From Xenorhabdus cabanillasii (lineage in GTDB: Bacteria; Pseudomonadota; Gammaproteobacteria; Enterobacterales; Enterobacteriaceae), in assembly GCF_003386665.1 (NCBI RefSeq), contig NZ_QTUB01000001.1, positions 434,001 through 498,000 on the forward strand: DNA of 64,000 nt, read 5' to 3'. The notes under the pieces are model-generated. The model saw nothing but the letters and a program-made list of their open reading frames with translations. It had not been told where the DNA came from and made no database searches. Shown here piece after piece: positions 38,188-47,368 of the stretch. How positions within the stretch are numbered: position 1 is the stretch's first letter; every line of letters begins with the position of its first letter. A program made the position numbers and the translations under genes.

Positions 38188-38550
38188 TCAACATGCCGAA
38201 AAGTGAGTTTCCAGCTGCGTATTCAAGAACAGTTTAATATCATCGTAAAATTCGCCCTGGTTACCTTTCGACCTCTGCACATAATCTGCCTTGCCTGCCA
38301 CAATTTGGTTAGCAATTTGGTGCTGGCAACCCATGGCATCAATCATGATCGTCGTTTCTTCAATATCTAACAAGGCCAGAAGCTTCGGGATGGTTGTAAT
38401 CTTATTGGACTTGTCCAAGACTTTGACCTGACCAAAACAAAGTTGATTCGCGACCGACCAGGCATTGACCAGATGGATTGCCTGAACACCATTAACCTTA
38501 TCCCGTGTACCTCTCATCGTTTTGCCATCTAACGCAATAATGTCTCCTGA
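38188..38550 (-). mobile_element. ISAs1-family transposase fragment
   Basis: The frame contains IIALDGKTMRGTRDKVNG, AIHLVNAWSVANQLCFGQVK, TTIPKLLALLDIEE and TIMIDAMGCQHQIANQIV, the central catalytic part of ISAs1 (H-repeat) transposases. Both ends are missing: the family is ~370 residues and only ~120 remain. The upstream 24 codons of the open frame do not belong to it. It marks the breakpoint that truncated the OLD-type gene. Confidence 0.85.
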
Positions 38551-38619
38551 TTTTTTTAAAAATAGACTGATTGATAGCTTGATATTTAAATTATTAGTTA
38601 TTATATTAATGCATTGCAC

Positions 38620-39314
38620 CCTTATGTTTAATGAGCATATTATTTTTTTGAAACAATCTTGTGATTGTTATAAGTGTAAATATCTTTTCTAAAATTTTGT
38701 TATTGGATTACAAGTATTATACTTGGATATTCAGAAGATAGGGTAGTGATATAGAATGTCTTTTTAAAGAAAAATTTTTTAACTTCATAATCATCTAAGC
38801 TAATTGTAAAATTTATTGAATTGATTTAAATCATATTATGGTAATGAAAAATGAATCAAAACAGTAAAGAAATATACATGTTAACTTTTGGACTACTTGG
38901 CTTGATTACATTAGGTGCTTTAGTTTCAATTAACCAATACTAAATTAACTTAAAGATACATTTAGTATTAATGTTAAGGTTATTTTGATAATTGCATTTT
39001 TGACTCAAATTTATTGTTCGTTAGGAATATTTTTTATTTCTCTATTGGGCGATAATTTTGAATGTGAAAAATTAATTTTTACTCAGATGCTGGCTAACCT
39101 GGACTATTAGTCTTTTCATCTTGTCAACATAAAAGTTGGCACTGATGACTGTATTTTTTTTAGAATACCATAAAACAGATAGAAAGTTATTGTAATTATT
39201 ACAAGTGGATATTACTTAGTATATTATTAGCTCGAACAGTCAGTGGTTTTATTTTCTTAATTTTTGTAAAATATTAAATAGATTTAAATTAGTGAATTGA
39301 TTTAAGGGAAAGAA
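38620..39314. other. AT-rich interval with one possible microprotein
   Basis: Mostly low-GC DNA without clear genes. A 30-codon frame at 38851-38943 (MNQNSKEIYMLTFGLLGLIT then LGALVSINQY) looks like a single membrane helix, but the Shine-Dalgarno site is weak. The region just before 39315 should hold the GntR promoter. Confidence 0.35.
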
Positions 39315-39968
39315 ATGGGAATTATAAAAACTTCATATGTTGATCGTGTTTATCTTCAAATTAAAAACAAAATCACTAATAATGAGTTCAAACCCAATGA
39401 ACAACTGTGTATTTCTAAACTAACAGATCAGTTGAATGTCAGTTCTACGCCGATTAGAGAGGCGCTCAATAGACTTTTGCATGAACAATTTGTCATTAAA
39501 GGTGATAATAGAGGGTTCTATACGCGAAGTTTGGATTATAAAGAGCAATTAGAACTGGTTACTTTACGTGAAATACTCTTGCTATCTATAATTAAAATAT
39601 ACTTAAACAAAACATCTCAAGAAAATTTGAATGATTTTTCAAAAAAAATTGAGGATCTTATAAATAAAGAAACCAATTGTAATGCTGAAAAAATAAAAAA
39701 TGTCGACAGTGAATTTACTGTTTTAATCCTCGATGCTATAAATAATAATGAACTAAGTAGGTTGTATACTAATTGTATAGAAAGAAATAGCTATCCATGG
39801 CATACTTTCATAAAACAAAATGCAGTATATTTCTTAGATATCTACGAGAAATTATCTTTCTATATAAAGAAACGTGATTTACTGAATGGCGAGTGGCTTA
39901 TAAAGGGGATTTTTTGTAAATTAAAGAATAGTAAACACATAGAATTGTTATGTTTGGTTAGTGATTAA
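39315..39968 (+). CDS. GntR-family transcriptional regulator (FadR-like)
   Basis: 217 residues. The N-terminal winged helix has YLQIKNKITNNEFKPNEQL and the signature VSSTPIREALNRLLHEQFV. The C-terminal ~140 residues are helical, as in the FCD ligand-binding domain, but lack obvious metal-binding histidines. Such regulators respond to small metabolites, often organic acids. It is divergent to nothing adjacent, yet it is the nearest regulator to the AvrD operon at 40605-44772 and shares its low GC, so it may control it (inference). Confidence 0.78.
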   Translation: MGIIKTSYVDRVYLQIKNKITNNEFKPNEQLCISKLTDQLNVSSTPIREALNRLLHEQFVIKGDNRGFYTRSLDYKEQLELVTLREILLLSIIKIYLNKTSQENLNDFSKKIEDLINKETNCNAEKIKNVDSEFTVLILDAINNNELSRLYTNCIERNSYPWHTFIKQNAVYFLDIYEKLSFYIKKRDLLNGEWLIKGIFCKLKNSKHIELLCLVSD

Positions 39969-40051
39969 ATATTTTTTTCAACCAAACATATTTTTAAAAA
40001 AATTTTATTATATTGTTCATCAAGAATAATGCTCACGTTTAATGAAAAAAT

Positions 40052-40348
40052 TTACCACTTTATCATCACCGGAAAGCATTTGTAAAAAATCATATTCTCA
40101 CTGGGAGATTTGATTAGAATATCCTTCCTCTTCTTATGATAGCATCTTGCCAGAGCTATCTTGACAATTACCGACCTGGCGGTTTTGATAATGACAACCA
40201 TTTTCTGTAGTTTTTTATCTGTGCTCGACATCGATTTGTTTTCCTCTTTTGCCTGATTATGCCAATTATATAGGGTAGTTTTTATGTTGTAATGTGGCAG
40301 CAACTTAACCAGTGTAATGAATTTACGTTTCGATGAAATATTCGTCAT
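40052..40348 (-). mobile_element. IS3-type OrfA remnant
   Basis: 98 codons. The start (KRKFITLVKLLPHYNIKTTL, YNWHNQAKEENKSMSSTDKK) matches the IS3-like OrfA pattern TLYNWRxQAKxEGK...DK. It then drifts into an unrelated frame (VVIIKTARS...), so it is a decayed fragment without OrfB. No terminal repeats seen. Confidence 0.55.
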
Positions 40349-40604
40349 GATAATAATATTACTAATATTCCATTTATTTCTTTATTGAGAGATTTATCCT
40401 GACAGATAGAGTATATGAAATCCGTATGTATAGTTCTGTGAGAGAAATGAGACAGTAATGTCTCACCCTACTTGATCCACGAAATTAATATCTATTAAGA
40501 ACAAAATAGCTACTTAAAAATTATTCCCATATTATGAGCAAACACACGAGTAGTGGGTTTGCTCCCTATATTCTATATATTTAAACCACAAAGGTATGAC
40601 AATA

Positions 40605-41318
40605 TTAAATATTAGATGATTTTTTCCTTTCCGTTTCAAATCTAAAATCTTGTAGAGAATATTCTTTATCTGCTAAGTTAATAGCCTCTTCAATGCTCAT
40701 AATAAGAGGTAGGTTGAATATTTTTGTTATTTCAGATAGACGTTCTTTCATTGTTCCGCTGATAATATAATAAGGAATTTTTAATTCATTTAGAGTTTTT
40801 AATAACATATCATCACAATAATCTCTAAAGTTTGTATTCATTGGACGATGACCATCTTTTTTTAACGGAAGTTCGTTCTTTAAATGGATGAATACATCGA
40901 ATGTATCTTTCACATGTTGTTTGAAAGCATGGCCATATTGATTAGTGACTTGTTCAAAGAATACCATTTCTGGAGAAAGATTTGATCTAGGAATTGGATC
41001 CAGATGTCCTTCTTGATTGGGATTCATTCCATATTTAACACGGGCTGCAGCATAAATCCATTCTTGTAACGATGAACCATCAGAGACGAAATTATCTTTT
41101 AGTAGTGCTTCATGTACCGCCCTACCAATATGCCTTCTCATAGCTAATTGTAAAAATTCAGCGGGAGTACATTGTGCCAATCGTTTTCCGGGAACAGCAT
41201 CAGGCATTATTTCACGAATTGTTTTTGCTAAAGTACGAGGATAGCCAGTTAAATGAGCTAACGCCATAACTGTCCTTGTTTTACCGGATGAATAAGTTCC
41301 TGAAATAGCTAATTTCAT
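40605..41318 (-). CDS. P-loop NTPase/kinase-like protein in the AvrD operon
   Basis: 237 residues. Walker A is SGTYSSGKT at residues 6-14. The fold resembles AAA_28/NadR-type small kinases. A conserved stretch follows: FVSDGSSLQEWIYAAARV and IHLKNELPLKKDGHRPM, with TNFRDYCDDML. Such kinases phosphorylate small molecules, for example nucleosides or sugars. It starts 10 bases after avrD and is last in the operon. A role in phosphorylating the AvrD product or a sugar precursor is possible but unproven. No lesion is visible. Confidence 0.72.
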   Translation of the reverse strand: MKLAISGTYSSGKTRTVMALAHLTGYPRTLAKTIREIMPDAVPGKRLAQCTPAEFLQLAMRRHIGRAVHEALLKDNFVSDGSSLQEWIYAAARVKYGMNPNQEGHLDPIPRSNLSPEMVFFEQVTNQYGHAFKQHVKDTFDVFIHLKNELPLKKDGHRPMNTNFRDYCDDMLLKTLNELKIPYYIISGTMKERLSEITKIFNLPLIMSIEEAINLADKEYSLQDFRFETERKKSSNI

Positions 41319-41328
41319 ACCATATTTC

Positions 41329-42346
41329 CTATTTTATATTAAAAGAAGTTGGTAATTTATGCCCTAATGAACACTTTATTTTTATCCCTGCAAAATCTCC
41401 TTCAATATCGACATATCGCCAATACTCATTTCTAACTTTGAGTTTATAATTAGAAGTGATACGTGTTGTAGCATCATAATTAGATTGGAAATTTTTAATA
41501 GGTGTTGGTGCTTCGATTTCGGTTCTCAACATCCACAGAGTTTCACTATCTTTTCTATTAATATTATCAAGTTCATACATTAATACTTGAGCTAACTGTA
41601 GATGAACAACAAAACAGTCAACATGAGTGGCAGAAGGTTGATAGTAACCATCGATTCCATTAACTGAATGATAAAATTCAGGAATATTTAATTTCACTTT
41701 TGCTGAAGCTGTTTGATTTTCACTATCGTAACTTATATTTTGAAGAGATTGTCCACGAAGTTTAAAAAAGATCCCCATAATAGCGTGAATTGCTAGGCTC
41801 AAGAATATCTGTTGGAGATGTATAGCAACCATTTTTACAAATAATTTCTGCCACAGGGTGTTCTATCTCACAACGAGCTTCCATTTTTCCTATTTGACAA
41901 TCAAAAATGGAAGTCATGGTATCATCATTTAATTGTAATTTTGATGTGGATTTCCAAATGATTTTAGCTGGAATATTATCAAGATCTTCTTGTGGAGTTA
42001 TTCCTGATTTCAACTTTAAACTTTTCAGCCACATTTTTTTGCAATTAAAAGAGTCGAATTGAAAACTATGTTTCAAGAAAATTTCACAAAATTGAGTACT
42101 TAAGATTAGTGTGTCAATACTACTGAGATGTGGGCGTAAGTTTGTATCTTTTTTCTTTGACCAGTCTAATGGGTATTTGACTGATACGAGTGAAGTTAAT
42201 TTTGGATGGTCATTTTCTGAATGATCAAATTGAATATCAATATTCTTGATATCATATACAACACGTCGGTATCCCATGCCAAAAAAACGTGTCTTACTAT
42301 CACCTAAATAATCATCAATTGAATGACATAGAAATTTGGATTTCAT
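41329..42346 (-). pseudogene. AvrD-family biosynthetic protein, split by a one-base frameshift
   Basis: Two frames form one ~338-residue protein. The first half reads SIDDYLGDSKTRFFGMGYRR, PLDWSKKKDTNLRPHLSSID and STFDCQIGKMEARCEIEHP-like blocks. The second reads YYQPSATHVDCFVVHLQLAQ and RKDSETLWMLRTEIEAP. These match my recollection of AvrD (Pfam AvrD), including its internal repeat ('SRYYG' mirrors 'TRFFG'). AvrD of Pseudomonas syringae directs formation of syringolides, acyl glycosides made from a beta-keto acid and a pentulose. The lesion is an extra base in the A6 run (plus strand, ~41764-41769). Removing it joins SRYYGDLF to KLRGQSLQ. It may be decay or sequence error. Confidence 0.68.
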
Positions 42347-42394
42347 AACTATCTCTCTTTAATATAAATGATATGGGGTTAGATATTATTTTAA

Positions 42395-42688
42395 TCAGAG
42401 GTTATTTTTCTCTATAGTATTTATATATGCATTAATAATATCTTGCACATTTTTTATATCTGAAAAATGGTAGTCATTACCAAAAGGTTCAACTTTTAAT
42501 CTTTCATTTAATTCCATAATTAAACGGGCAATCATAAGTGATGTAAAAGCTAAATCATCAATGAGATTTGAATTTTCATCTATTAAAATATTATTATAAT
42601 CATCTCTAATGCTAGCCTGATTAAAAATAAATTTTACTTCCTTTATGATTATTTCTTTAACTGGAACTGGGTTTGTCTCTTTTAACAT
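42395..42688 (-). CDS. Acyl carrier protein of the AvrD operon
   Basis: 97 residues. [20 protein letters not shown] contains the phosphopantetheine serine (Ser50) in the usual D-L-x-F-T-S-L setting, followed by a helix-rich tail. It would carry the acyl chain activated by the 43399 ligase to the ketoreductase and AvrD. Its ATG lies seven bases inside the end of the SDR gene when that gene is read in its restored frame, showing translational coupling. Intact. Confidence 0.82.
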   Translation of the reverse strand: MLKETNPVPVKEIIIKEVKFIFNQASIRDDYNNILIDENSNLIDDLAFTSLMIARLIMELNERLKVEPFGNDYHFSDIKNVQDIINAYINTIEKNNL

Positions 42689-43412
42689 GATATTCCTCCA
42701 TCAACGACAATGTTTTGACCTGTAATAAATGAAGCTTCATCTGAACAAATAAATAATGCTATTTTGCTAATTTCTTCAATTTTTGATAAGCGACCAATAG
42801 GTGTTCTTTTAATATCTGTTCACGCCTGTTTTCAGAAAGGTAAGACACCATTTCACTATCAAAAAAACCCGGTATCAGGGAGTTAATTCTTATATTAGCA
42901 GGGCCAAATTCACGCGCTAAGCTACGAGTCATGCCATCAAGAGCGGCTTTGGTTGCTGAATATAATGATACACCTTTATGACCCTTTATTGCATTTATAG
43001 AAGAAATATTAAGAATAACTCCTGTATTCCTTTTTAGCATGTTCTTACTACATTCTCTTGTAAGTATTATAGGTGCTAGTATGTTTGTATTAAGTAAAGA
43101 AATAATCTCATCATCTGAAGAAAGAACTAATAACCCTTCAGATAGTCTTGCAATATTATTTATCAAAATATCGATGTGACCGAATTTTGATTTTACATTA
43201 TTGACAAATAATTTTATTTCATTCAAATCATTAGCATCAACGGATTCCCAATAGAAAAAATTAGCATTAGATAACTGTTGTTGAGTTATAAATTCATTTG
43301 CCTGACGGCTAAAAGTGGCAACGCGATAACCTTTATTAAGAAAGGCTGATGTCATTGTAGCTCCAAGTCCTTTGCTGCCACCGCTAATGACTACAGTTTT
43401 AGGGGGTAGCAT
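42682..43412 (-). pseudogene. FabG-like SDR ketoreductase, C-terminus frameshifted
   Basis: Rossmann motif VISGGSKGLGATMTSAF, NNIAR, and catalytic SLYSATKAALDGMTRSLA. As read, the frame ends at 42759 after 217 residues with [14 protein letters not shown]. Adding one A to the AAAA run at ~42815 continues as [19 protein letters not shown] and [14 protein letters not shown], the normal FabG ending, for ~243 residues stopping at 42682. The missing part includes helix G and the dimer-forming tail, so the protein as read would be impaired. It would reduce a 3-keto intermediate on the carrier. It overlaps the ligase gene by 14 bases. Confidence 0.82.
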
Positions 43413-44772
43413 TCGTAATCTCCTTTATTTTAAGTGAAGAACGCATTTTTTTAAATCGACTAGAATAGTGAGGTGCTATTGAAATTTCATAAATCATTGG
43501 AATTTTAAATTCTTCAAGAAAGTTTTTGCAATGAACGTATAATCGTGATCTTAGAACATCATAGTTTTCAGGTTCATTCAAATGTACAATAGCTTTAATT
43601 CCCATTCCTGTAATTGTGTTGGGAAATCCTACTACTGTTGCATCAGCTATATTATTAGCTTGCAAAAGAATATTCTCCACCTCATTTGGATAAACCTTTT
43701 CACCTCCAACATTAATAATATCTGATCTTCTACCTAATATTTTTACATAATCTCCATCAACTTCAACCATGTCTTCAGTATTGAAGTATCCCTCTTCATC
43801 AAAAGGTGATTGAGCATTTAAGTATCCTAACATAGCACAGTCCGATTTTATCCACAAAATATTGGATAGGACTTTGTATTTAAATCCATTATTACCAAGC
43901 TTAATCCATAATTCATTATTACTCTTAGATTTAGTCTGTAAAATACCTACTTCAGAGAGACCGTATGTTTGCTTTAACTTAACGCCTGGTAATTTTTCGC
44001 TAATCCTTTTTAAAGTAACCGGAGGCATTGGTTCAGTACCATAAGTAATTAATTTAAGACTTGATGTATTTGTTTTTTCTATAATTCTTGATATAAGGGC
44101 CATATTTAAAAAGGTTGGGGTGGTGGGTAAGACTTCTACAGACCATTTTTCTATGGCATTGAATACATTTTCAGGTGTGCGCAGAAGAGGAATAATTAAT
44201 GTTCCTCCATGACTAATAGTATGTAATAGAGTATTAATACCGCCAATATGGTCTACGGAAAGGAATGAAAGGATTCTTCTGGCAAGTCTTTTTTCCAAAT
44301 GCTTATCAATTAACTTATTGAAATCTAATACAGAAGCCTTTGGTTGCCCAGTGGTACCTGAACTAAAAAGTACTAAACCAGAATGTTTTATATCATGTAT
44401 TTTTTTATATAATTCATGTTCAGCAATCTGACCAGTATCATTTAGTTCATAATCGTTGTTACTAACTTTGATTCTTACTTCAACCTGAGAAACATCCAAA
44501 TATTCATTAAGTTTAATGTCTGGAATATCACTAATTGGAACGATAATATTATTATTATTAACAAGTGCTAGAATAATAGCAAAAGTTTTTGGAGAAAATT
44601 CTCCTTCTACAGATACAATCGCTCCCTCAGGGAGACCAATATCTTTTAAATAATTTATAACATCGATAGTATTAGAGTATAACTCTGAGTAAATATATCG
44701 GTCGTTTTTAAAAATAATTGCTTCAGTTGAATTAAATTTATTGCAACGTTCAATTAGCCAATGCAAAGTCAT
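43399..44772 (-). CDS. Acyl-activating (ANL) AMP-forming ligase of the AvrD operon
   Basis: 457 residues. Adenylation motifs: LVLFSSGTTGQPKASV (A3), TYGLSEVG (A5), NTEDMVEV (A7), GRRSDIINVGGEKVYPNE (A8), and a C-terminal SSRFKKMRSS where the catalytic lysine is expected. It is somewhat short for the family and lacks a carrier domain. It would adenylate a fatty or keto acid and load it onto the separate carrier protein. It is the first gene of the operon; the next gene overlaps its end by 14 bases. Low GC like the rest of the operon. No lesion visible. Confidence 0.85.
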   Translation of the reverse strand: MTLHWLIERCNKFNSTEAIIFKNDRYIYSELYSNTIDVINYLKDIGLPEGAIVSVEGEFSPKTFAIILALVNNNNIIVPISDIPDIKLNEYLDVSQVEVRIKVSNNDYELNDTGQIAEHELYKKIHDIKHSGLVLFSSGTTGQPKASVLDFNKLIDKHLEKRLARRILSFLSVDHIGGINTLLHTISHGGTLIIPLLRTPENVFNAIEKWSVEVLPTTPTFLNMALISRIIEKTNTSSLKLITYGTEPMPPVTLKRISEKLPGVKLKQTYGLSEVGILQTKSKSNNELWIKLGNNGFKYKVLSNILWIKSDCAMLGYLNAQSPFDEEGYFNTEDMVEVDGDYVKILGRRSDIINVGGEKVYPNEVENILLQANNIADATVVGFPNTITGMGIKAIVHLNEPENYDVLRSRLYVHCKNFLEEFKIPMIYEISIAPHYSSRFKKMRSSLKIKEITNATP

Positions 44773-45328
44773 GTCATTCTCTCCTGTTTATGAGTTCTTT
44801 TGTTATATCACTTTTATATAAAAATGTTTCTATCTTTGAAAATATATTTCAATAAATATGATCCAAAGCTGTATTGACTATATTTATTCAAATTTTTAAT
44901 TAAGGAGAAAATATTAAGGATTTAAAATGGTCAGTAATTTATTAAGATAGATTGACCATTATTTCTTAACAGGATAATAACATGAGCATTTCCTTTTCTG
45001 GATATATTTAAAGGCATCTACAATAAAAATGATAAGACATAACAGATATAATTTTATTTTCACTCATAAGAAAATGAATTTTGTTGACTATCTCCTTTGT
45101 CATGAGAATTGATATCCTTATTAAAATATTGATTGGAGTATGGAGAAATAAGGAATAGTAGAAGCTACCCTGCATAATTAGGGGTAGTCAAGTAAAAGTA
45201 GGGGAAAATATGATTGGAGGCAGATAAAACTACTGAACAATGGCCAGCCCGGTAAGAACGCTGGATACCAGCGTCCAAATAAAATACAGCGAATTGCGCC
45301 GAGCAGCTAAAGTTGAAAATAACGAATT
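44773..45328. other. Promoter region of the AvrD operon and MFS 3' region
   Basis: AATGGTCA (44926-44933) and TGACCATT (44953-44960) form a perfect eight-base inverted repeat ~150 bases upstream of the ligase start, a candidate operator. Next to the MFS gene, the frame continues after its TAG for 33 codons as NSLFSTLAARRNSLYFIW and so on to a TAG, perhaps a lost C-terminal membrane helix. No full gene seen. Confidence 0.45.
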
Positions 45329-46570
45329 CTATGGCTTCTTCAATGATGATGTAAGTAACGCACTGCCAGCAACGCAAAAGGCGGCCAGAAGAAGCATCAG
45401 CACAGATCCAACTAACAATGTGATAAAGCTGGGTATCCTTGTCGCAATAAGCGGGCCGATGCTAGCACCGATGAACAGAATGAACCCATTTAGAGCCATG
45501 CCTGCGCCACGATTGGGTGCTGCTATAGAGCCAAACTGAGTGATCATCGCCGGGACGGCAAGAGCTATACCAGTGACGAAAATCAAGCTACTGGTGGCGA
45601 TGCCGATTAGGGATTGAGACAACATTGCTTCTAGTGCCAGACCCGATGCCGCAGTCACGTAACCAATAATTGAGACAATCGGCATGTTAAATCGGGTAGA
45701 AAGAGGGCCAACCAGCAGTGCTGCAAACATACCGGGTAGCCCAATTAAGCGCAGCAAAATGACCTTGTCTGGAGCAATGTTCAGCATCCACAGATGAGAA
45801 CCCAATGCTGTGTACATGGCAACGAATGACAGCAATAGTGTGATATGAGCACATGATAGAAGTAGTACGGCTGGCCGTATGATAATTTTACCTAATGCCA
45901 CAAAGCGATGTCCCAGATGTCCATCGACAATAGCACGCGGTGGTTCTTTGACCATTGCTGCGAATAGCGGAATAGCAACTGTCAGGCATCCTCCTGTCGC
46001 TATAAATACCCAGATCCAATCCCATTGTAGCGCTATCCAGGCGGCTAGTACCTGTCCAAAGATGCCTGCCACAAGGAAGGATGTGGACATAGTACCAATA
46101 GCAGTAGCACGATGGGGCACCGGTACTGCTTCAGTAAGATAGGCTAGGGCTATCGGTGCAAAACTGGATGCAGCTAGACCTTGCAGTATACGCAGTCCCG
46201 CCAGCCATGATAGTGATGGGGCGAAGGAACATGCGAATGTGGCGATCGACAAGATAATCAATCCCACCAACATCACTGGTCGGCGACCATACTGATCTGA
46301 TACCGGTCCCCAGATAAGGAAACCACAGGCATAAGCCAGACTAAAACTTGTTGCGAGAGCAAATGTGGCACTCTCTGGATTCATTGACCCGAAATCCTGG
46401 CCAACATGCGTGAGTAGAGGAATTGCCATATAGAGCTGTGTCAGAACGAACAGGGCGATAGTAGCTAGCAAAACAACAACACTACGATTTGCGGTGTGAG
46501 TCTGATCGAGTGATGCTGATTTGCTTCCTGTATCATTAATTTTACTTATGTGATGTATTTGGTTACTCAT
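45329..46570 (-). CDS. MFS drug/metabolite exporter (DHA1-like, YnfM type)
   Basis: 413 residues with 12 predicted membrane helices. The loop 2-3 motif is FLIWGPVSDQYGRRPVMLVG. Other segments: LRILQGLAASSFAPIALAYL and RGAGMALNGFILFIGASIG. It is a proton-driven exporter of unknown substrate. It overlaps the upstream SDR gene by eight bases, so the two form one operon behind a divergent TetR gene. GC is clearly higher than in the AvrD operon beside it, so it has a separate origin. Confidence 0.88.
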   Translation of the reverse strand: MSNQIHHISKINDTGSKSASLDQTHTANRSVVVLLATIALFVLTQLYMAIPLLTHVGQDFGSMNPESATFALATSFSLAYACGFLIWGPVSDQYGRRPVMLVGLIILSIATFACSFAPSLSWLAGLRILQGLAASSFAPIALAYLTEAVPVPHRATAIGTMSTSFLVAGIFGQVLAAWIALQWDWIWVFIATGGCLTVAIPLFAAMVKEPPRAIVDGHLGHRFVALGKIIIRPAVLLLSCAHITLLLSFVAMYTALGSHLWMLNIAPDKVILLRLIGLPGMFAALLVGPLSTRFNMPIVSIIGYVTAASGLALEAMLSQSLIGIATSSLIFVTGIALAVPAMITQFGSIAAPNRGAGMALNGFILFIGASIGPLIATRIPSFITLLVGSVLMLLLAAFCVAGSALLTSSLKKP

Positions 46571-47282
46571 TAGCTACTGTCTCCGATGCTGGTATCGTTG
46601 AACCAAAAATGATGGAATGAGTTCGACGTGTTGTATACAGTTTCCAGAATTCTTCGGCGATATCTGCCGGTTCTATCGTATTATTCTTGCCGGCTCCTCC
46701 CGGTGTTCTGTTGACAAAGCCATTGACAATTATTTCGCTCACATGAATGTCGTACGGTGCAAGAGTGTGAATCAGGATACTGGTGGTTTTGTGTTGGGCA
46801 GCTACACTGATAGCAAGCGCAGCGTGTCCAGTAGCAAAAATGTCAATTTTAGGATCATCTAGTGCCATGATACCGCTGGTGGTAAGTACGGAACCCTTGT
46901 GTGCTTTTAGGTCGGGTAAGCACTCCTGAATGGCGGCAATATAGCTAGTAACGCGGATCTCGAAACTTTTGCTCAGGTCTGAAGGTAAGGTAGACAGTAG
47001 ACTGCCTTCGATGTCAAGGAAAGCGTTCCAGTGCAGGATGCCGATTGGCCCCAATGCGGCACGTACATCCGCAATAATTCGTTTCACCTCTTCAATATCA
47101 CTTAAATCAGCTGGAAAAGCCCAAGCTTGGATGCCCTCAGCTGCCAATTCCTCTACCGCGGAGGACAAACGTTGTGCGTTGCGAGCGACAAGAGCAACGG
47201 GATATCCCGCTTTACCAAAACGATGAGCAACTGCGTGAGAGATCCCTGGACCGTAACCACAAATTAGTATGGTGTGCTTCAT
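46563..47282 (-). CDS. SDR-family oxidoreductase
   Basis: 239 residues. The N-terminal nucleotide site is unusual, ILICGYGPGISHAVAHRFG, which fits the SDR glycine motif, and the NADP-type arginine follows in LVARNAQRL. The catalytic YxxxK is not evident: the expected region reads IFATGHAALAISVAAQ, so the Tyr and Lys may be replaced. It may act on a small molecule exported or detoxified with the MFS protein. It starts near a palindrome likely bound by the divergent TetR regulator. Confidence 0.75.
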   Translation of the reverse strand: MKHTILICGYGPGISHAVAHRFGKAGYPVALVARNAQRLSSAVEELAAEGIQAWAFPADLSDIEEVKRIIADVRAALGPIGILHWNAFLDIEGSLLSTLPSDLSKSFEIRVTSYIAAIQECLPDLKAHKGSVLTTSGIMALDDPKIDIFATGHAALAISVAAQHKTTSILIHTLAPYDIHVSEIIVNGFVNRTPGGAGKNNTIEPADIAEEFWKLYTTRRTHSIIFGSTIPASETVANE

Positions 47283-47291
47283 AATTCAATC

Positions 47292-47309
47292 TCCAACTAG
47301 AACGTTGGA
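47292..47309. promoter_or_regulatory. Candidate TetR operator
   Basis: TCCAAC-TAGAAC-GTTGGA is a perfect six-base-arm palindrome, 10 bases upstream of the SDR start and 60 bases upstream of the divergent tetR start. Its place in the shared promoter region fits autoregulated TetR control. Confidence 0.55.
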
Positions 47310-47368
47310 TTTGATTATAGTATGATTTTAGCGATGATAACAACTGTATAGATGAGAAAGTGTGCACG

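Noticed and set aside
45240..45539. Plus-strand frame at the MFS 3' end
   Set aside because: Antisense to a convincing transporter gene; no independent support.
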